DNA from: JAIVJN01 sp036732565
GTDB lineage: Bacteria; Acidobacteriota; Vicinamibacteria; Vicinamibacterales; UBA2999
NCBI GenBank assembly: GCA_036732565.1
Contig: DAINCF010000412.1
Span: 1-6,519 of the forward strand
Direction of reading: 5' to 3'
Length of the DNA stretch: 6,519 nucleotides
The position numbers and the translations under genes were made by a program. Every line of letters starts with the position of its first letter. Within the stretch, counting starts at the first letter, position 1. The notes beneath the pieces were generated by a model. The model worked only from the letters and a program-made list of their open reading frames with translations, was not told the DNA's origin and did not search any database. Below, piece after piece: positions 4,948-6,519 of this stretch.

Positions 4948-6096
4948 GTGAGTCTAGGAGACTTCGAAGCCAGGAACGTGTATACCGCCGGGCTGTTCCC
5001 GGTCTGCCCGGCGACACACGACCTGGGAATCCGCCGCCTGTTCGACCTGTCGACCCTGCTCTTACTGCTCGACTGCCGGCCCGGCGATGTCGTCCTCGAC
5101 CTCGGCGCCGGCTCCGGTTTCTCCTCAGAGATGCTCGCGCGCCTTGGCTACGACGTCATCGCGCTCGATCCGGATCGCGACGCCCTCCGTGCCAATCGAC
5201 AGCGCCCGTCCTGGGATCCCAGCCGCATCGAGGGCACGATTCGGGTGGCGCAAGGCATCGCCGAACAGCTGCCGGTCGCAGATGCGTGTGTCGACGGCGT
5301 CCTGGGAATGAACGTGTTGCACCACGTGCCCGATCTTCAGACCACCACGTGCGAGCTGGCACGCGTGCTGAAACCTGGTTGCCGCGCGGTGTTCTCGGAG
5401 CCCGGACTGGATCACCTCGACGAAGCGGAGACGCGACGGGCGATTCGCGAGCACGGCGAGGACGATCGCGCGTTCGATGTCCTGGAGTTCCTCGAGACGG
5501 CGCGACGCAGCGGCTTCAAGGAGGCGATGCTGACGGCGACGCTGCAATCGTCACTGCGGCTGCTCCCGATCGAAGAAGTCGATCTCTATCGATCGGGTCG
5601 GCACCCGCGGCCGCACATGACGCCGCAGGGCGTGCTCGAAGAGCTGCATCGACGACATCCGTACGCCATGCTGACGCGGGACGGGACGCGTCCCAAGACC
5701 TCGCGACACCCTGGCCTCCTGAAGTGCGAGCTCCGAGTCGACGGCGTTCCCTCGTCGTTGCGCGCAGGTGAGCGCGTGACGGTCATGGTCCACGCGGTGA
5801 ATCAGGGGGACACCGTGTGGGAAGCGAAGCCCTCGCATCGCGGCGGCTTCGTCACCGTCGGCTGCAAGCTGATCACGCGAGAAGGACGCCTGATCAACGA
5901 CACGCTGGGGCGCACGCTGCTCCCACGCAGCGTTCAGCCAGGTGACTCGATGTCGATCCCGGTGTCGGTCGATCTGCTTGGCGATGTACCGGCGGGGTCG
6001 TATCTGCTCCTCTTCGATCTCGTTGACGAGCTGATCTGCTGGTTCTCGGATATTCCAGGGCAGCGACCGGCTCAGTACGACCTGGCCGTCTCGTAG
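4948..6096 (+). CDS. Class I SAM-dependent methyltransferase fused to a C-terminal beta-sandwich domain
   Basis: A 382-residue protein in two parts. Residues about 40-200 form a Rossmann methyltransferase of the Methyltransf_11/UbiE style: motif I VLDLGAGSGFSS (49-60), the acidic SAM-ribose residue in ALDPD (72-76), QLPVADACVD (107-116), NVLHHVPD (122-129) and ELARVLKPG (136-144). A variable stretch (about 200-255) links to a predicted all-beta domain (about 258-382) containing VNQGDTVWE (284-292), LPRSVQPGD (325-333) and SYLLLFDLVDELICWFSD (351-368). The N.G...W and LVxE...WF pattern resembles Ig-like/carbohydrate-binding-like domains next to glycan-modifying enzymes (Wzt C-terminal type); that link and a surface-glycan substrate are inferences. 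GTG 4948 has no Shine-Dalgarno; TAACAT at 4935-4940 would suit a leaderless transcript. It starts 30 bases after yidD and its last 25 bases overlap the convergent 4-TM gene. Confidence 0.88.
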   Translation: MSLGDFEARNVYTAGLFPVCPATHDLGIRRLFDLSTLLLLLDCRPGDVVLDLGAGSGFSSEMLARLGYDVIALDPDRDALRANRQRPSWDPSRIEGTIRVAQGIAEQLPVADACVDGVLGMNVLHHVPDLQTTTCELARVLKPGCRAVFSEPGLDHLDEAETRRAIREHGEDDRAFDVLEFLETARRSGFKEAMLTATLQSSLRLLPIEEVDLYRSGRHPRPHMTPQGVLEELHRRHPYAMLTRDGTRPKTSRHPGLLKCELRVDGVPSSLRAGERVTVMVHAVNQGDTVWEAKPSHRGGFVTVGCKLITREGRLINDTLGRTLLPRSVQPGDSMSIPVSVDLLGDVPAGSYLLLFDLVDELICWFSDIPGQRPAQYDLAVS

Positions 6097-6476
6097 TGCT
6101 GCTCGAAGAGCCGTCGCCCGTCTTCGCTGAGCAGGACCCAGCAGGCATAGGCACCCAGAGCGGTGCCGAACGGCAGCAACACCAAATTGATCACCGACAG
6201 GCCCAGTGCGACGAGACGGCTGGCTGGCGTGTAGCGGCGGAGCCAGGTGCCGATCCACAAGTGCACGCCCGCCCAGAGCAGAGCGAGCGCCGCAAGCGCC
6301 GCGAGCGTCACCGCGGTGATGCCGGCAGCGAGGTCGGAGCTGACGTCAATTGGGCCGCCGGAACCGGCGATGGCGAGCGCGCCGGCCGACAGCACGAGAC
6401 CGGCCACGCCGACGAATGCGAAAATCGCGCCCCAGGCCAGAAACAGGAGCGCCAGGAAATCGACGTGTCGCTTCAC
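6072..6476 (-). CDS. Hypothetical four-helix membrane protein
   Basis: A 134-residue protein of unknown function with four hydrophobic stretches: about 7-38, 48-78, 87-102 and 104-116. Residues 39-47 form a short polar loop (SGGPIDVSS), and WLRRYTPASR (78-87) is a positively charged loop between helices 2 and 3. The charged tail EDGRRLFEQHYETARSY (118-134) should be cytoplasmic. I see no enzymatic motif and do not recognise a named family with certainty. The GTG start at 6476-6474 overlaps the TGA of an upstream minus-strand frame (GTGA overlap), which suggests translational coupling in an operon entering from the right. Its last 25 bases are antisense to the methyltransferase 3' end. Confidence 0.82.
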   Translation of the reverse strand: MKRHVDFLALLFLAWGAIFAFVGVAGLVLSAGALAIAGSGGPIDVSSDLAAGITAVTLAALAALALLWAGVHLWIGTWLRRYTPASRLVALGLSVINLVLLPFGTALGAYACWVLLSEDGRRLFEQHYETARSY

Positions 6477-6519
6477 GTGACGGCGACGCGGAGCTCGACC
6501 CGCGTCCGCGGACCGCGCG
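6473..6519 (-). CDS. Possible C-terminal end of an upstream protein, cut by window edge
   Basis: Only 14 codons plus the stop are visible. On the minus strand the frame reads RGPRTRVELRVAVT and ends at TGA 6475-6473, which shares GTGA with the start of the 4-TM gene. The alternating charged/hydrophobic residues look like a beta strand, and the 4-base stop-start overlap is typical of co-translated operon genes. So little is visible that no function can be given. Confidence 0.4.
   Translation of the reverse strand, partial: RGPRTRVELRVAVT

Overview
The window looks like chromosomal DNA from a high-GC bacterium. Several genes resemble the Acidobacteriota (Vicinamibacteria-like) style: GC-rich codons, common GTG starts, a 104/94-residue YidD with a hydrophobic N-terminus, and GTAG-footed palindromic repeats. 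This placement is an inference from composition and protein style and was not tested by a search. There are no rRNA or tRNA genes, CRISPR arrays, phage genes or complete insertion sequences.

Layout, left to right. (1) Positions 1-1244, minus strand: the start and most of an M16 family zinc peptidase, cut at its C-terminus by the window edge. (2) Positions 1247-2467, plus strand: a 12-helix MFS transporter running divergently from it, only 2 bases away if its first GTG is the start. (3) Positions 2487-2513: a degenerate palindromic repeat between convergent genes; it also supplies the stop codon of the next gene. (4) Positions 2510-4072, minus strand: a two-gene unit, mrp (P-loop Fe-S cluster carrier with an N-terminal MIP18/DUF59 domain) followed 21 bases later by a small secreted Cys/Met protein of the DUF3347 type, a possible copper binder. 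(5) Positions 4073-4202: a divergent regulatory gap with a good sigma-70 style promoter to the right and a weaker one to the left, sharing -35 bases. (6) Positions 4203-4556, plus strand: a small Tic20-like/DUF4870 membrane protein with a strong ribosome binding site. (7) Positions 4566-4593: a perfect 28-bp palindrome, a second and intact copy of the repeat. (8) Positions about 4603/4633-4917, plus strand: yidD, whose true start is unclear because its hydrophobic N-terminus reads back towards the palindrome without an ATG, GTG or TTG. (9) Positions 4948-6096, plus strand: a SAM-dependent methyltransferase fused to a C-terminal beta-sandwich domain. (10) Positions 6072-6476, minus strand: a four-helix membrane protein whose 3' end overlaps the methyltransferase by 25 bp. 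Its GTG start overlaps the TGA of a further upstream frame that enters from the right edge.

The genes do not form one pathway. Common themes are envelope and membrane biogenesis (YidD, DUF4870, MFS transporter, 4-TM protein, possible surface-glycan methyltransferase) and metal/cofactor handling (Mrp, DUF3347, zinc peptidase). The most interesting observations are the REP-like repeat pair, its placement on a stop codon and at the disturbed start of yidD, the methyltransferase-beta-sandwich fusion, and the free-standing DUF3347 protein beside mrp. I found no convincing multi-gene new system.
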